From the NCBI RefSeq assembly GCF_000213975.1, contig NZ_GL892076.1, positions 951,403 to 1,001,962 on the forward strand: a DNA stretch of 50,560 bases. Direction: 5' to 3'. This document shows, in pieces, positions 43,515 to 50,560 of this stretch. This DNA comes from Centipeda periodontii DSM 2778 (GTDB taxonomy: Bacteria > Bacillota > Negativicutes > Selenomonadales > Selenomonadaceae). Both the position numbers and the translations under genes were made by a program. The notes below the pieces were generated by a model. The model made no database searches. It was not told the origin of the DNA and saw only the letters and a program-made list of their open reading frames with translations. Every line of letters starts with the position of its first letter. The stretch's first letter is position 1.

Positions 43515-44963
43515 ATGAGTCTTGTACTGAAATCCGGATTTACCTTTGACTATGACAATCTCTACGGCGAGGGCAAGGTGACGGACGCCGACCTCGCATT
43601 CTATGCGGATGATCTCAAAAAGGCGCATGAGGCGATGAAGGTCATGCACGAAAAGGGGTTTATTCGGGGGCATCTCTCGAAGGACGGCGAGCCGGAGAAG
43701 GTTCTCTTCTCGCAGACGCCCTACATCGAGGAGGGGCATATCAACTCGCCCTCGTCCATCGCGCGGCTCAAGGAGTTTGGGAAATATGTGCAGGAGAACA
43801 CGGATGTCGTGATCTCGCTCGGCATCGGCGGCTCGTTCCTCGGGAACAAGGTGCTCTTTGACGTGCACTGCGGCGAGCTCTGGAACTCGCTCTCGAACGA
43901 GCAGCGCGCAGGCTACCCGCGCATCTATTTCAGCGGCAACAACATCGATCCGCGCCGCACGGGCGACATCATCAACCATCTGAAGGATGTGGCGCAGATC
44001 AAGAAGACGCACGGCGGTCAGCCGCTGCGCATCATGCTTCTCGTCATCTCGAAGTCGGGCGGCACGCTCGATACGATGTCGAACTTTATGGTCATGTACG
44101 ACGAGTTTAAGAAGGCGGACAACGTCGAGGTCGAGGTGGTCGCAGTCACCGATCCGAACGAGGCGAAGCCGACACTGCTCAAGAAACTCGCGATGGATAT
44201 GGGCTGGAAACAGTTTGCCGTGCCGGATGGTGTGGGCGGACGCTTCACGGTCTTCACCGAGGTCGGACTCACGCTCGCGGCGTGCATCGGTTTTGACATC
44301 GAAAGCTTCCTCGCGGGCGCACGCGATATGGATCAGGCATGCCAGAACGATGACATCTGGCAGAATCCTGCCATGCTCAACGCGGCTCTGAAATTTGCTG
44401 CGTCGGAGAAGCATGGGCGTGACATCGAGGTCATGATGCCCTACGGCGACTATCTGAAATCCGTCTCCGAGTGGTACATCCAGCTCCTCGCCGAATCCCT
44501 TGGCAAGCAATTCAACAAGGAGGGCAAGGAGGTCTGCTATGGGCGTACACCGGTTGTCGCCGTCGGCACGACCGATATGCACGCACAGACGCAGCAGCAT
44601 CAGGAGGGCAAGCTCAACAAGGTCGTGCAGTTTATCCGCATCGACAAGTGGGCGGATGATCTCGTGATCCCGAATGTGTTCCCCGAGGTCAAGAAGCTCG
44701 CGGACATCGCGGGTGTGACAATGGGGGCCGCGCTCGAGGTCGCACGTCAGTCGAACGCGGATGCGCTCGCGTCGAACAAGCGCTACAGCGCCGTGTTCGC
44801 CCTGCCGGAGCTGACACCGTACCATCTCGGCGAGTTGCTCTACCTGCTTGCGATGTCGGTTGCCTACGAGGGCGAGCTCGCGGATGTGGATGCGTTTGAT
44901 CAGCCGGGCGTCGAGGCGTACAAGCGCATCATGGGACCGAAACTTCAGGCATTGAAAGGATAA
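43515..44963 (+). CDS. pgi: Glucose-6-phosphate isomerase
   Basis: A 482-residue cytoplasmic enzyme that interconverts glucose-6-phosphate and fructose-6-phosphate. Conserved segments include ISLGIGGSFLG (phosphate binding), SKSGGTLDT, VGGRFTVFTEVG (a form of the family signature), the catalytic Glu region NDDIWQNPAMLNAA and QQHQEGKLNK. Start at ATG 43515 with AAAGGAG seven bases upstream. It follows the mutase gene closely and ends before a terminator at 45031. Sorbitol oxidation by the genes at 1500-3918 yields fructose-6-phosphate, which this enzyme could turn towards glucose-6-phosphate. Confidence 0.93.
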   Translation: MSLVLKSGFTFDYDNLYGEGKVTDADLAFYADDLKKAHEAMKVMHEKGFIRGHLSKDGEPEKVLFSQTPYIEEGHINSPSSIARLKEFGKYVQENTDVVISLGIGGSFLGNKVLFDVHCGELWNSLSNEQRAGYPRIYFSGNNIDPRRTGDIINHLKDVAQIKKTHGGQPLRIMLLVISKSGGTLDTMSNFMVMYDEFKKADNVEVEVVAVTDPNEAKPTLLKKLAMDMGWKQFAVPDGVGGRFTVFTEVGLTLAACIGFDIESFLAGARDMDQACQNDDIWQNPAMLNAALKFAASEKHGRDIEVMMPYGDYLKSVSEWYIQLLAESLGKQFNKEGKEVCYGRTPVVAVGTTDMHAQTQQHQEGKLNKVVQFIRIDKWADDLVIPNVFPEVKKLADIAGVTMGAALEVARQSNADALASNKRYSAVFALPELTPYHLGELLYLLAMSVAYEGELADVDAFDQPGVEAYKRIMGPKLQALKG

Positions 44964-44976
44964 AATCCCCAAATCC

Positions 44977-45014
44977 TCCACCGCTTGCGGAGGAGGGGAC
45001 CGCAAAGCGGTGGA
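44977..45014. repeat. GC-rich inverted repeat after pgi
   Basis: TCCACCGCTTGCGG (44977-44990) and CCGCAAAGCGGTGGA (45000-45014) are inverted with one base missing on the left arm. An alternative smaller stem is CCTCC/GGAGG. It resembles a REP-type intergenic palindrome, but no second copy is seen in this window. Confidence 0.5.
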
Positions 45015-45030
45015 AAGGGACGAAAGGAGA

Positions 45031-45071
45031 GGCTGCTGTGCGAAGTGAAAAACTTCGTGCAACAGCCCTTT
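45031..45071 (+). terminator. Terminator of the mutase-isomerase operon
   Basis: GGCTGCTGTGCGAAG (45031-45045) pairs with CTTCGTGCAACAGCC (45053-45067) with one mismatch and is followed by CTTTT. Confidence 0.88.
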
Positions 45072-45093
45072 TCTGTGTTTTGGGAGGAATATC

Positions 45094-45645
45094 GTGATCG
45101 AAATGTGGCGTGCATATCTGACCGCACTCTCCGTACGCCAGTGGTCACTCATCGGTGCAGTCTTGTTGATTGTGGTCAGCGGCGCATATCTCCTGTGGAC
45201 AGATGCGGAAGAACCCGCAGTAATCGTTCAAAGAGCAGAAAACGTGCCGCCTGTGACGGAGATCAAGGGGCTTTCTGCGGCGGCTGCGAAAACGCCACTG
45301 CGCAATCCGTTCTCTGCTGCGCACGAACGTGTTGGAGAAATACCGCAGGAAGCAGCGCACGAGAGGGCAGAGGAGCGTGCTCTGCTGCCTGCGGTCGCTC
45401 CCGCTGCATCGGCATCGCCGATTCCTCCACCTGCTGTCCCCGCTCCTCCCGCACCGCCGCCGCTTGTCCTGCGCGGTGTGGTGCAGGGGGCGGACGGTTC
45501 GCGCATGGTCATCCTCGCCGAGGGTACGGAGGCTGCGGCACTCGGTATCGGGGACACATGGCGCGGCTATACACTTTGCTCTGCAACGGACACCTCTGCA
45601 ACGCTGGACTCCGCATCCGGCACAATTACACTGACAAGGGAGTAG
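45094..45645 (+). CDS. GspC/PilP-like inner-membrane protein
   Basis: A 183-residue bitopic protein with a short cytoplasmic start, one TM helix at about 18-37, a periplasmic region with the motif TPLRNPFSAAHE, a Pro/Ala-rich linker (about 100-128) and a small C-terminal beta domain (LVLRGVVQGADGSRMVILAE onward). This is the layout of GspC or PilP, which connect the inner-membrane platform to a secretin. The next gene, six bp on, encodes a secretin, which supports the reading. GTG 45094 is chosen because GGGAGG lies six bases upstream; ATG 45103 is an alternative. No other secretion or pilus genes are nearby. Confidence 0.65.
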   Translation: MIEMWRAYLTALSVRQWSLIGAVLLIVVSGAYLLWTDAEEPAVIVQRAENVPPVTEIKGLSAAAAKTPLRNPFSAAHERVGEIPQEAAHERAEERALLPAVAPAASASPIPPPAVPAPPAPPPLVLRGVVQGADGSRMVILAEGTEAAALGIGDTWRGYTLCSATDTSATLDSASGTITLTRE

Positions 45646-45651
45646 GACTGT

Positions 45652-46944
45652 ATGAAGCGATGGATGATGACGGCACTGCTCGCTTGCGCTCTGCTCTTCC
45701 CTGTTCCCGCAGCTGCCGCACCCGTCACCATCGACGTGACGGGCGGCGATGTGCGTGCCGTTCTGCTCGCCGTCGCACGCATGGGCGGTATACCGCTCAT
45801 CGTCGATGACAGCGTGACAGGTACGGTGACGGCGCATCTCACGGGAGAGGGCGAGGAGGTACTGCGCCTCATTGCCGCCGCTCGCGGCGCGCAGATCGAA
45901 CGGCACGGTGCGATCTTTCTGGCACTCGGCATGGATGCACGCGCGGAGAATCGCAGCGTCCACATCTATTCCGTGCGCTATGGCGATCCTGAGGAGTTGG
46001 CGCACGCTGCAAATTTATCCCTTACAGGTGAAGGAAAACGGGCAGTTGTGTCGAAAAATAACGAAGAGAGATGGAGTGGGGACTCAGACTCTGATTCCAA
46101 TACGCAGCGGCGTGTTCTCGTCGATCGGGCAACGAATACGCTTCTCTTTTATGGAACAGAGGCTGAGGCTCTTTCCGTGCGCGAAATTATTTCCGCGCTC
46201 GACGTTGCGCCGAAGCAGGTATCTCTTGAGGCACGTGTTGTCGCCGTTTCGAAGGAGGCGGCGAAGGAACTCGGCGTGGACTGGTCATGGTCGGCGCTGC
46301 CGCAGTACCCGCATGCAGAGCGTGACCGTTCGGGCGATTGGCGGGTCAGCGGACGCAACGCGGGCAGCGGAGGGACAAGCGCACCCGGGATCATCCGCTT
46401 TGGCAGAGGCCCTGAGGGGCTTCCCTACGAGTTCTACTATTCGGCGCGGATTCATGCCCTCATCACGGACGGCAAGGCAAAGATGCTTGCACGTCCGAAT
46501 ATCACCACAGTGCAGGGGCATGAGGCTCTCATTAACATCGGTGCGGAGGTTCCTGTGCCGCGCGTGGCGACATCCAACAACGTCACGACGACCGGAATCG
46601 AATACCGCGAGGCGGGCATCATCCTGCGGTATACGCCGCGTGTCACAGAGGATGGAAACATCGTTGCGCGCGTACACACGGAAGTCAGTACGCCCGTCTT
46701 TGTCGAGGATATCAAGGCATATCGTTTTCAAAAGCGGAGCGCAGATACCACTGTGCGCCTCCGAAACGGCGAAACAATGGTGATTGGTGGACTCATCGAC
46801 AGCGACGAATCACGTTCTCTCTCGAAGATCCCGTTTCTCGGCGATATTCCCGTTCTCGGTGCGTTCTTTCGCTCCGTGCGGACGAGCAAGACCGAAACCG
46901 AACTCATGATTTTTCTTACAGCCCATGTGCTGGACGAAGGATAG
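45652..46944 (+). CDS. Short secretin (GspD/PilQ family)
   Basis: A 430-residue outer-membrane channel protein. The signal peptide is at about 1-23 (cleavage after AAA). An N0/STN-like domain is at about 24-90 and an N1-like domain at about 100-190. The secretin core follows (VSLEARVVAVSKEAAKELGV, then GHEALINIGAEVPVPR), ending in the signature FLGDIPVLGAFFRS and the final strands TETELMIFLTAHVL. It is shorter than typical GspD or PilQ (600-700 aa), with fewer N domains. Secretins assemble as multimeric outer-membrane gates for type II secretion or type IV pili. It follows the GspC/PilP-like gene by six bp. The rest of the machine is not in this window. Confidence 0.85.
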   Translation: MKRWMMTALLACALLFPVPAAAAPVTIDVTGGDVRAVLLAVARMGGIPLIVDDSVTGTVTAHLTGEGEEVLRLIAAARGAQIERHGAIFLALGMDARAENRSVHIYSVRYGDPEELAHAANLSLTGEGKRAVVSKNNEERWSGDSDSDSNTQRRVLVDRATNTLLFYGTEAEALSVREIISALDVAPKQVSLEARVVAVSKEAAKELGVDWSWSALPQYPHAERDRSGDWRVSGRNAGSGGTSAPGIIRFGRGPEGLPYEFYYSARIHALITDGKAKMLARPNITTVQGHEALINIGAEVPVPRVATSNNVTTTGIEYREAGIILRYTPRVTEDGNIVARVHTEVSTPVFVEDIKAYRFQKRSADTTVRLRNGETMVIGGLIDSDESRSLSKIPFLGDIPVLGAFFRSVRTSKTETELMIFLTAHVLDEG

Positions 46945-46977
46945 ATAAGCAGGATGCACGGAAAAGAGGAGATGTCA

Positions 46978-47649
46978 GTGGCAATCAGGATATTACTTGC
47001 AGACGATCACGCACTGCTCAGGCAGGGGATCAAGCGCGTGCTGAACTTCGAGGATGATCTCGAAGTGGTCGGCGAAGCGGAGGATGGACAGGAAGCCCTC
47101 GCGCGCACACTCATGCTGAGGCCTGACATCCTCCTTCTCGACATCAATATGCCGGGACTCACGGGACTCGATGTTACGAAGCAGCTCAAACAGGCGCGCT
47201 CGCGGACGAAAATCATCGCGCTCACGATCCATGACAGCGACAACTATGTCCTCGAACTCCTCAAGAACGGTGCGCTCGGCTACCTGCTCAAGGATGTGGA
47301 GCCGAACGTCCTCATCAAGGCGATCCACATGGTCAACGAGGGCAATCCGTTCGTCTATCCGAAGCTCGCAGAGCGCCTCTTCGGCAGTGCGGCGGTCTAT
47401 GGCGACGTGAGCCGCATGGCGAAGGAGATCTGGGACGAGAGCCGCGGCGAACGCCTCACTCCGCGTGAGATGGACGTGCTCGGCTACATCGCGAAGGGTC
47501 TCTCGAATCAGGATATCGGCAAAGCACTCGGGCTCAGCGAAAAGACCGTCAAGAATCACCTTACCAGCATCTTCCACAAGCTCAAGGTCAACGACCGCAC
47601 GCAGGCGCTCGTCTACGTGCTTAAAAATAAGATCGTGACATTAGAATAA
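46978..47649 (+). CDS. NarL/LuxR-family response regulator
   Basis: A 223-residue regulator. The receiver domain has an acidic pocket (D9/D10) and phospho-acceptor D55 (LLLDINMPG), with Lys in YLLKDVEP. The C-terminal LuxR-type HTH includes LTPREMDVLGYIAKGLSNQD and LSEKTVKNHLTSIFHKL. I choose GTG 46978 because AGAGGAG lies six bases before it. In-frame ATGs at 46954 and 46972 are poorly placed relative to a ribosome binding site. No histidine kinase is adjacent, so it is an orphan in this window. It lies just downstream of the secretin gene and might be co-transcribed with it. Confidence 0.88.
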   Translation: MAIRILLADDHALLRQGIKRVLNFEDDLEVVGEAEDGQEALARTLMLRPDILLLDINMPGLTGLDVTKQLKQARSRTKIIALTIHDSDNYVLELLKNGALGYLLKDVEPNVLIKAIHMVNEGNPFVYPKLAERLFGSAAVYGDVSRMAKEIWDESRGERLTPREMDVLGYIAKGLSNQDIGKALGLSEKTVKNHLTSIFHKLKVNDRTQALVYVLKNKIVTLE

Positions 47650-47654
47650 GCAAC

Positions 47655-47690
47655 AAAGCGGCTCGCACAGGATGACGTGCGGGCCCTTTC
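47655..47690 (+). terminator. Terminator after the NarL-type regulator
   Basis: An imperfect stem with AAAG-GGC-CGCAC on the left (from 47655) and GTGCGGGCCCTTT on the right (to 47689), followed by a short T stretch, six bases after the stop codon. Confidence 0.65.
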
Positions 47691-47730
47691 TGTTGACAGA
47701 TGAAGAAGAGCAAGGGAACCGATTTCATCC

Positions 47731-47759
47731 TTGACAACACCTTCTTTGTTACATAATAT
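47731..47759 (+). promoter_or_regulatory. Promoter of the Rpn gene pair
   Basis: TTGACA (47731-47736), 17 bp and TAATAT (47754-47759), 30 bp before ATG 47790. It appears to serve both copies, as no promoter is visible between them. Confidence 0.75.
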
Positions 47760-47789
47760 GATAGTATCAAAGGAAAAAGAGGGGAATCA

Positions 47790-48623
47790 ATGAGCATTAT
47801 CGAGAAAGAAGCCCGCGCCGAATACCTTGCCCTGATTCAAAAGCTGCGCCTCATTGATGACACGTTTTTCAATGTCTGTTTTGACAACAACATCGAGGGA
47901 ATGCAGCTCCTGCTGCGTATCTTCCTTGAGCGCGACGACCTGACGGTAAAGCGTGTGGTGACGCAGCAGAGTGCGGACAACCTCTATGGGCGCGGTGTGC
48001 GTTTCGACGTATTGGCGGAGGACAGCGAGGGACGGCTTTACGACTGCGAAGTCCAACGAGCGAACGAGGGGGCGATTGCACGTCGGGCACGGTATAACAG
48101 TGCAATGCTGGACGCACGCGAGCTGGCCAAAGGCGCAGAGTTCTCAGAGCTCGCGGAGACGTGGGTGATCTTCATCGTGGAGAATGACATCTATGGTGCA
48201 GGGCATCCGCTGTACCATGTGCAGCGGATCATACAGGAACTTCAGAAACCGTTTGATGACGGGGCGCATATTCTCTATGTAAACGGTGCGAACCGCGCAG
48301 ATACACCGCTCGGACGGCTGATGCAGGACTTTTTCTGCGAGCAGTCGGAGCAGATGAATTACAAGGAACTTGCCGAAAGAGCAGATTACTTCAAGGAAGA
48401 GACGGAGGGGGTAAAGGCTATGTGCGAACTGATGGAAAAATTCGGAGAGAAGAAGATGGAAGAAGGACGTGCCGAGGGACGTGCCGAGGGGCGTATGGAG
48501 TCGGCGCGTGCGACGGCAAGGGCATTGATTGCACTGGGAAAGCTCACCATCGCGCAGATCGCCGCCGCAACGCAGCTGCCGACGGAAGAAGTGGAGCGCA
48601 TGGCAGGAGCAGGTGGGGTGTAG
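47790..48623 (+). CDS. Rpn-family nuclease (PD-(D/E)XK), copy 1
   Basis: A 277-residue protein of the Rpn (recombination-promoting nuclease / transposase_31-like PD-(D/E)XK) family. The nuclease signature is D73 in GVRFDVLAED and E87-x-Q89 in YDCEVQRAN. The C-terminus carries an EGRAEGRAEGR repeat followed by a helical tail (LTIAQIAAATQLPTEEVERM). Family members cut DNA and in enterobacteria have been linked to phage defence. An internal Shine-Dalgarno and ATG at 48404-48422 may produce a separate C-terminal small protein. AGAGGGG five bases before ATG 47790; a strong promoter lies at 47731. Confidence 0.9.
   Translation: MSIIEKEARAEYLALIQKLRLIDDTFFNVCFDNNIEGMQLLLRIFLERDDLTVKRVVTQQSADNLYGRGVRFDVLAEDSEGRLYDCEVQRANEGAIARRARYNSAMLDARELAKGAEFSELAETWVIFIVENDIYGAGHPLYHVQRIIQELQKPFDDGAHILYVNGANRADTPLGRLMQDFFCEQSEQMNYKELAERADYFKEETEGVKAMCELMEKFGEKKMEEGRAEGRAEGRMESARATARALIALGKLTIAQIAAATQLPTEEVERMAGAGGV
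48420..48623 (+). CDS. Candidate internally initiated C-terminal Rpn small protein, copy 1
   Basis: In frame with the Rpn gene, ATG 48420 (codon 211) is preceded by GGAGGGGG (48404-48411) with 8-nt spacing, a better ribosome binding site than most gene starts here. The product would have 67 residues, made of the EGR repeat and the helical tail, without the nuclease core. In enterobacterial Rpn systems, internally translated C-terminal proteins inhibit the full-length nuclease. By analogy this would be an antitoxin. It is not proven here. Confidence 0.5.
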   Translation: MCELMEKFGEKKMEEGRAEGRAEGRMESARATARALIALGKLTIAQIAAATQLPTEEVERMAGAGGV

Positions 48624-48646
48624 ATCGGAGAAAAAGAGGGGAATCA

Positions 48647-49498
48647 ATGAGCATTATCGAGAAAGAAGCCCGCGCCGAATACCTTGCCCTGATTCAAAAG
48701 CTGCGCCTCATTGATGACACGTTTTTCAATGTCTGTTTTGACAACAACATCGAGGGAATGCAGCTCCTGCTGCGTATCTTCCTTGAGCGCGACGACCTGA
48801 CGGTAAAGCGTGTGGTGACGCAGCAGAGTGCGGACAACCTCTATGGGCGCGGCGTCCGGTTCGATGTGTTGGCGGAGGACAGCGAGGGACGGCTCTACGA
48901 CTGCGAAGTCCAGCGAGCGAACGAGGGGGCGATTGCACGTCGGGCACGGTATAACAGTGCAATGCTGGACGCACGCGAGCTGGCCAAAGGCGCAGAGTTC
49001 TCAGAGCTTGCGGAGACGTGGGTGATCTTCATCGTGGAGAATGACATCTATGGTGCAGGGCATCCGCTGTACCATGTGGAGCGAATCATACAGGAACTTC
49101 AGAAACCGTTTGATGACGGGGCGCATATTCTCTATGTAAACGGTGCGAACCGCGCAGATACACCGCTCGGACGTCTGATGCAGGATTTTTTCTGCGAGCA
49201 GTCGGAGCAGATGAATTACAAGGAACTTGCCGAAAGAGCAGATTACTTCAAGGCAGAGACGGAGGGGGTTAATACCGTGTGCGAACTGATGGAAAAATTC
49301 GGAGAGAAGAAGATGGAAGAAGGACGTGTCGAGGGACGTGCCGAGGGACGTGCCGAGGGGCGTATGGAGTCGGCGCGTGCGACGGCAGCGGCATTGATCG
49401 CACTAGGAAAGCTCACCATTGCGCAGATCGCCGCCGCAACGCAGCTGCCGACGGAAGAAGTGGAGCGCATGGCAGGAGCAGGCGGGGCGGTAAGTTAA
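48647..49498 (+). CDS. Rpn-family nuclease (PD-(D/E)XK), copy 2
   Basis: A 283-residue near-duplicate of the gene at 47790 with the same catalytic residues (D73, E87, Q89). Differences include Gln to Glu in the YHVQRII segment, Glu to Ala near the internal start, one additional EGR repeat (EGRVEGRAEGRAEGR) and a slightly longer C-terminus (GGAVS). It starts 23 bp after the stop of copy 1 and shares its transcript. Two almost identical copies may be a step in family expansion, or allow the two to diverge in specificity. Upstream in-frame starts (for example 48422) overlap copy 1 and are not needed. Confidence 0.9.
   Translation: MSIIEKEARAEYLALIQKLRLIDDTFFNVCFDNNIEGMQLLLRIFLERDDLTVKRVVTQQSADNLYGRGVRFDVLAEDSEGRLYDCEVQRANEGAIARRARYNSAMLDARELAKGAEFSELAETWVIFIVENDIYGAGHPLYHVERIIQELQKPFDDGAHILYVNGANRADTPLGRLMQDFFCEQSEQMNYKELAERADYFKAETEGVNTVCELMEKFGEKKMEEGRVEGRAEGRAEGRMESARATAAALIALGKLTIAQIAAATQLPTEEVERMAGAGGAVS
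49277..49498 (+). CDS. Candidate internally initiated C-terminal Rpn small protein, copy 2
   Basis: At the same codon position (211) as in copy 1, GTG 49277 is preceded by GGAGGGGG (49261-49268) with 8-nt spacing. The product would be 73 residues. The bases between the Shine-Dalgarno and start differ from copy 1 (TTAATACC with GTG, instead of TAAAGGCT with ATG), though most of the surrounding gene is identical. Confidence 0.45.
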   Translation: MCELMEKFGEKKMEEGRVEGRAEGRAEGRMESARATAAALIALGKLTIAQIAAATQLPTEEVERMAGAGGAVS

Positions 49499-49522
49499 TA
49501 AAATGTTGAAAAACACTATCAT

Positions 49523-49551
49523 TTGTCGTTCCAAACAGAACATGCTATAAT
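49523..49551 (+). promoter_or_regulatory. Promoter of the ZIP transporter gene
   Basis: TTGTCG (49523-49528), 17 bp, and perfect TATAAT (49546-49551), directly upstream of the coding sequence. Confidence 0.7.
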
Positions 49552-49572
49552 ATCCGGCATGAGGTGAAATTT

Positions 49573-50352
49573 ATGCTGGAAGTTTTCCAAGGCTTGATGA
49601 TACCGTTTTTTGGAACGGCACTCGGTGCGGGGTGTGTATTCTTTTTGAAGGGGGCGCTCAACCGCAATGTGCAGCGCGGGCTGACTGGATTTGCCGCAGG
49701 CGTGATGGTGGCAGCGTCGATCTGGAGTCTGCTGATTCCTGCGATGGAGGGGGCCTCCGATCTGGGGCAGCTTGCATTTATTCCTGCGGTTGCGGGCTTT
49801 TGGGCGGGCACCCTCTTCCTGCTCGTGCTCGATCATATCATTCCGCATTTGCACATGAATGCAAAGAAAGCAGAAGGGCCGCACAGCCGTCTCTCGCGGA
49901 CAACGATGCTCTGCCTTGCCGTGACGCTCCACAATATTCCTGAGGGAATGGCGGTCGGTGCGATCTATGCGGGATGGATAAGCGGGAGCGAGGGCATTAC
50001 GCTCGGTGCGGCGCTGGCACTCTCGCTCGGCATTGCAATTCAGAATTTCCCCGAGGGCGCGATCATCTCCATGCCGTTGCGCGCGGCAGGGATGGGGAAG
50101 TGGCGCGCGTTCGGCGGCGGGGTTCTCTCGGGAGCGGTCGAGCCGATCGGCGGTGCGCTTACCATCCTTGCGACGGCGCTCATCGTGCCGATTCTGCCCT
50201 ATGCACTCGCGTTTGCAGCGGGTGCGATGCTCTATGTCGTAGTGGAGGAGCTGATTCCGGAGATGAGCGAGGGTGAACATTCGGATGTGGGTGTTATTTC
50301 GTTCGCTGCGGGCTTCTCTCTCATGATGATGCTCGATGTCGCACTTGGTTGA
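49573..50352 (+). CDS. ZIP-family metal transporter
   Basis: A 259-residue membrane protein with about eight helices and the ZIP metal-binding motifs HNIPEGMAVG and QNFPEGAII in helices four and five, as in ZupT. It would import divalent metal such as zinc, iron or manganese. The His-containing segment DHIIPHLHMNAKK lies in the cytoplasmic loop typical of the family. I choose ATG 49573, with GAGGTG six bases upstream, over GTG 49564. It has its own promoter (49523) and terminator (50362), so it is a single-gene unit. Confidence 0.9.
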   Translation: MLEVFQGLMIPFFGTALGAGCVFFLKGALNRNVQRGLTGFAAGVMVAASIWSLLIPAMEGASDLGQLAFIPAVAGFWAGTLFLLVLDHIIPHLHMNAKKAEGPHSRLSRTTMLCLAVTLHNIPEGMAVGAIYAGWISGSEGITLGAALALSLGIAIQNFPEGAIISMPLRAAGMGKWRAFGGGVLSGAVEPIGGALTILATALIVPILPYALAFAAGAMLYVVVEELIPEMSEGEHSDVGVISFAAGFSLMMMLDVALG

Positions 50353-50361
50353 AACAAAACA

Positions 50362-50400
50362 GAAAAAGAGCCGTTGGCTGTTGCCAATCGGCTCTTTTTC
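50362..50400 (+). terminator. Terminator of the ZIP transporter gene
   Basis: GAAAAAGAGCCG-TTGGC (50362-50378) pairs with GCCAATCGGCTCTTTTTC (50383-50400) with one bulged base, and T run, ten bp after the stop codon. Confidence 0.93.
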
Positions 50401-50410
50401 TTGGAAAGGG

Positions 50411-50559
50411 ATGCGCGCAGGTCGGGAAAAACCTGCGCATTGAGAAATGGGATGTAAGGGTTATTTGCCTTACAATGAGGAACGCAGGGAAACGTTCCTA
50501 TAGAGGGATGATCAACGGGGGAAAATGTCGGGGAGGACGTTTTGTAGTTCCCCGTTGAT
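50411..50559 (+). ncRNA. Candidate structured RNA: four consecutive hairpins at the window edge
   Basis: GCGCAGGT/ACCTGCGC (50415-50422 with 50431-50438), TGTAAGG/CCTTACA (50453-50459 with 50468-50474), AGGAACG/CGTTCCT (50478-50484 with 50493-50499) and ATCAACGGGG/CCCCGTTGAT (50511-50520 with 50550-50559). The last encloses AAAATGTC/GACGTTTT. The first three loops are all 8 nt long, and GGGA motifs occur in loops and between stems. No coding sequence is convincing here. The function and strand are not known; the window ends at the last stem. Confidence 0.4.
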
Positions 50560-50560
50560 A

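Larger units (their letters stand above)
47774..49482 (+). repeat. Tandem duplication containing two Rpn genes
   Basis: The segment beginning AAAAAGAGGGGAATCAATG occurs at 47774 and at 48631, an offset of 857 bp, and covers the ribosome binding site and nearly the whole gene. Copies are nearly identical, with a few clustered differences, including at the internal start site and in the number of EGR repeats. This is a recent duplication. Confidence 0.95.

Noticed and set aside
50349..50558. Open frame at the right edge (69 codons)
   Set aside because: It overlaps the transporter stop and runs through the terminator and hairpin array; no family resemblance or ribosome binding site.

Overview
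The window reads as a chromosomal segment of a Gram-negative (diderm) Firmicute of the Selenomonas/Centipeda type (Negativicutes). The evidence is a moderately GC-rich genome with Firmicute-type Shine-Dalgarno sequences, combined with outer-membrane machinery: a TpsB transporter with a 6,820-residue LktA/FhaB-type filamentous adhesin, and a secretin. This assignment is an inference from gene content; no 16S rRNA gene is present.

Layout. 1-3990: glucitol (sorbitol) PTS operon with SorC-type regulator, GutM, SrlA, SrlE and sorbitol-6-phosphate dehydrogenase; no EIIA-Gut gene is visible. 4015-4633: promoter, hairpin-bearing leader or small RNA, and a small membrane-anchored protein. 4634-5038: intergenic stretch with a MITE-like repeat and a perfect-consensus promoter. 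5039-7109: AT-rich five-gene cluster (radical SAM enzyme, glycine-zipper peptide, PqqD-like protein, second glycine-zipper peptide, YkgJ-type cysteine-cluster protein). I read it as an undescribed RiPP-like peptide-modification system, and it is the best candidate for a new system here. 7212-10203: NERD nuclease-helicase, HTH protein and membrane protein, a possible defence cassette. 10288-11799: NhaC-type antiporter. 11881-14936: OmpR/histidine-kinase pair divergent from a PepSY protein whose promoter carries a PhoP-box-like site. 15179-17311: chemotaxis receptor. 17380-19305: two tandem AEC transporters. 19572-41738: two-partner secretion locus, TpsB followed by the giant adhesin with about 350-residue super-repeats. 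42128-44963: phosphoglucomutase/phosphomannomutase and glucose-6-phosphate isomerase. 45094-46944: GspC/PilP-like protein and a short secretin. 46978-47649: NarL-type regulator. 47790-49498: tandemly duplicated Rpn nuclease genes, each with an apparent internal start for a C-terminal small protein. 49573-50352: ZIP metal transporter. 50411-50559: four consecutive hairpins of unknown role at the window edge.

How genes work together. The sugar genes import and oxidise sorbitol to fructose-6-phosphate, which the isomerase and mutase further on can interconvert into sugar phosphates for envelope polysaccharide. The TpsB protein exports the adhesin. The two-component pair probably controls the PepSY gene. 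A MITE-like element of about 160 bp with inverted ends occurs twice (4678 and 41797), with partial ends at 4955 and 15004. Start choices were made from Shine-Dalgarno spacing. All functional names rest on reading motifs by eye, without database searches.
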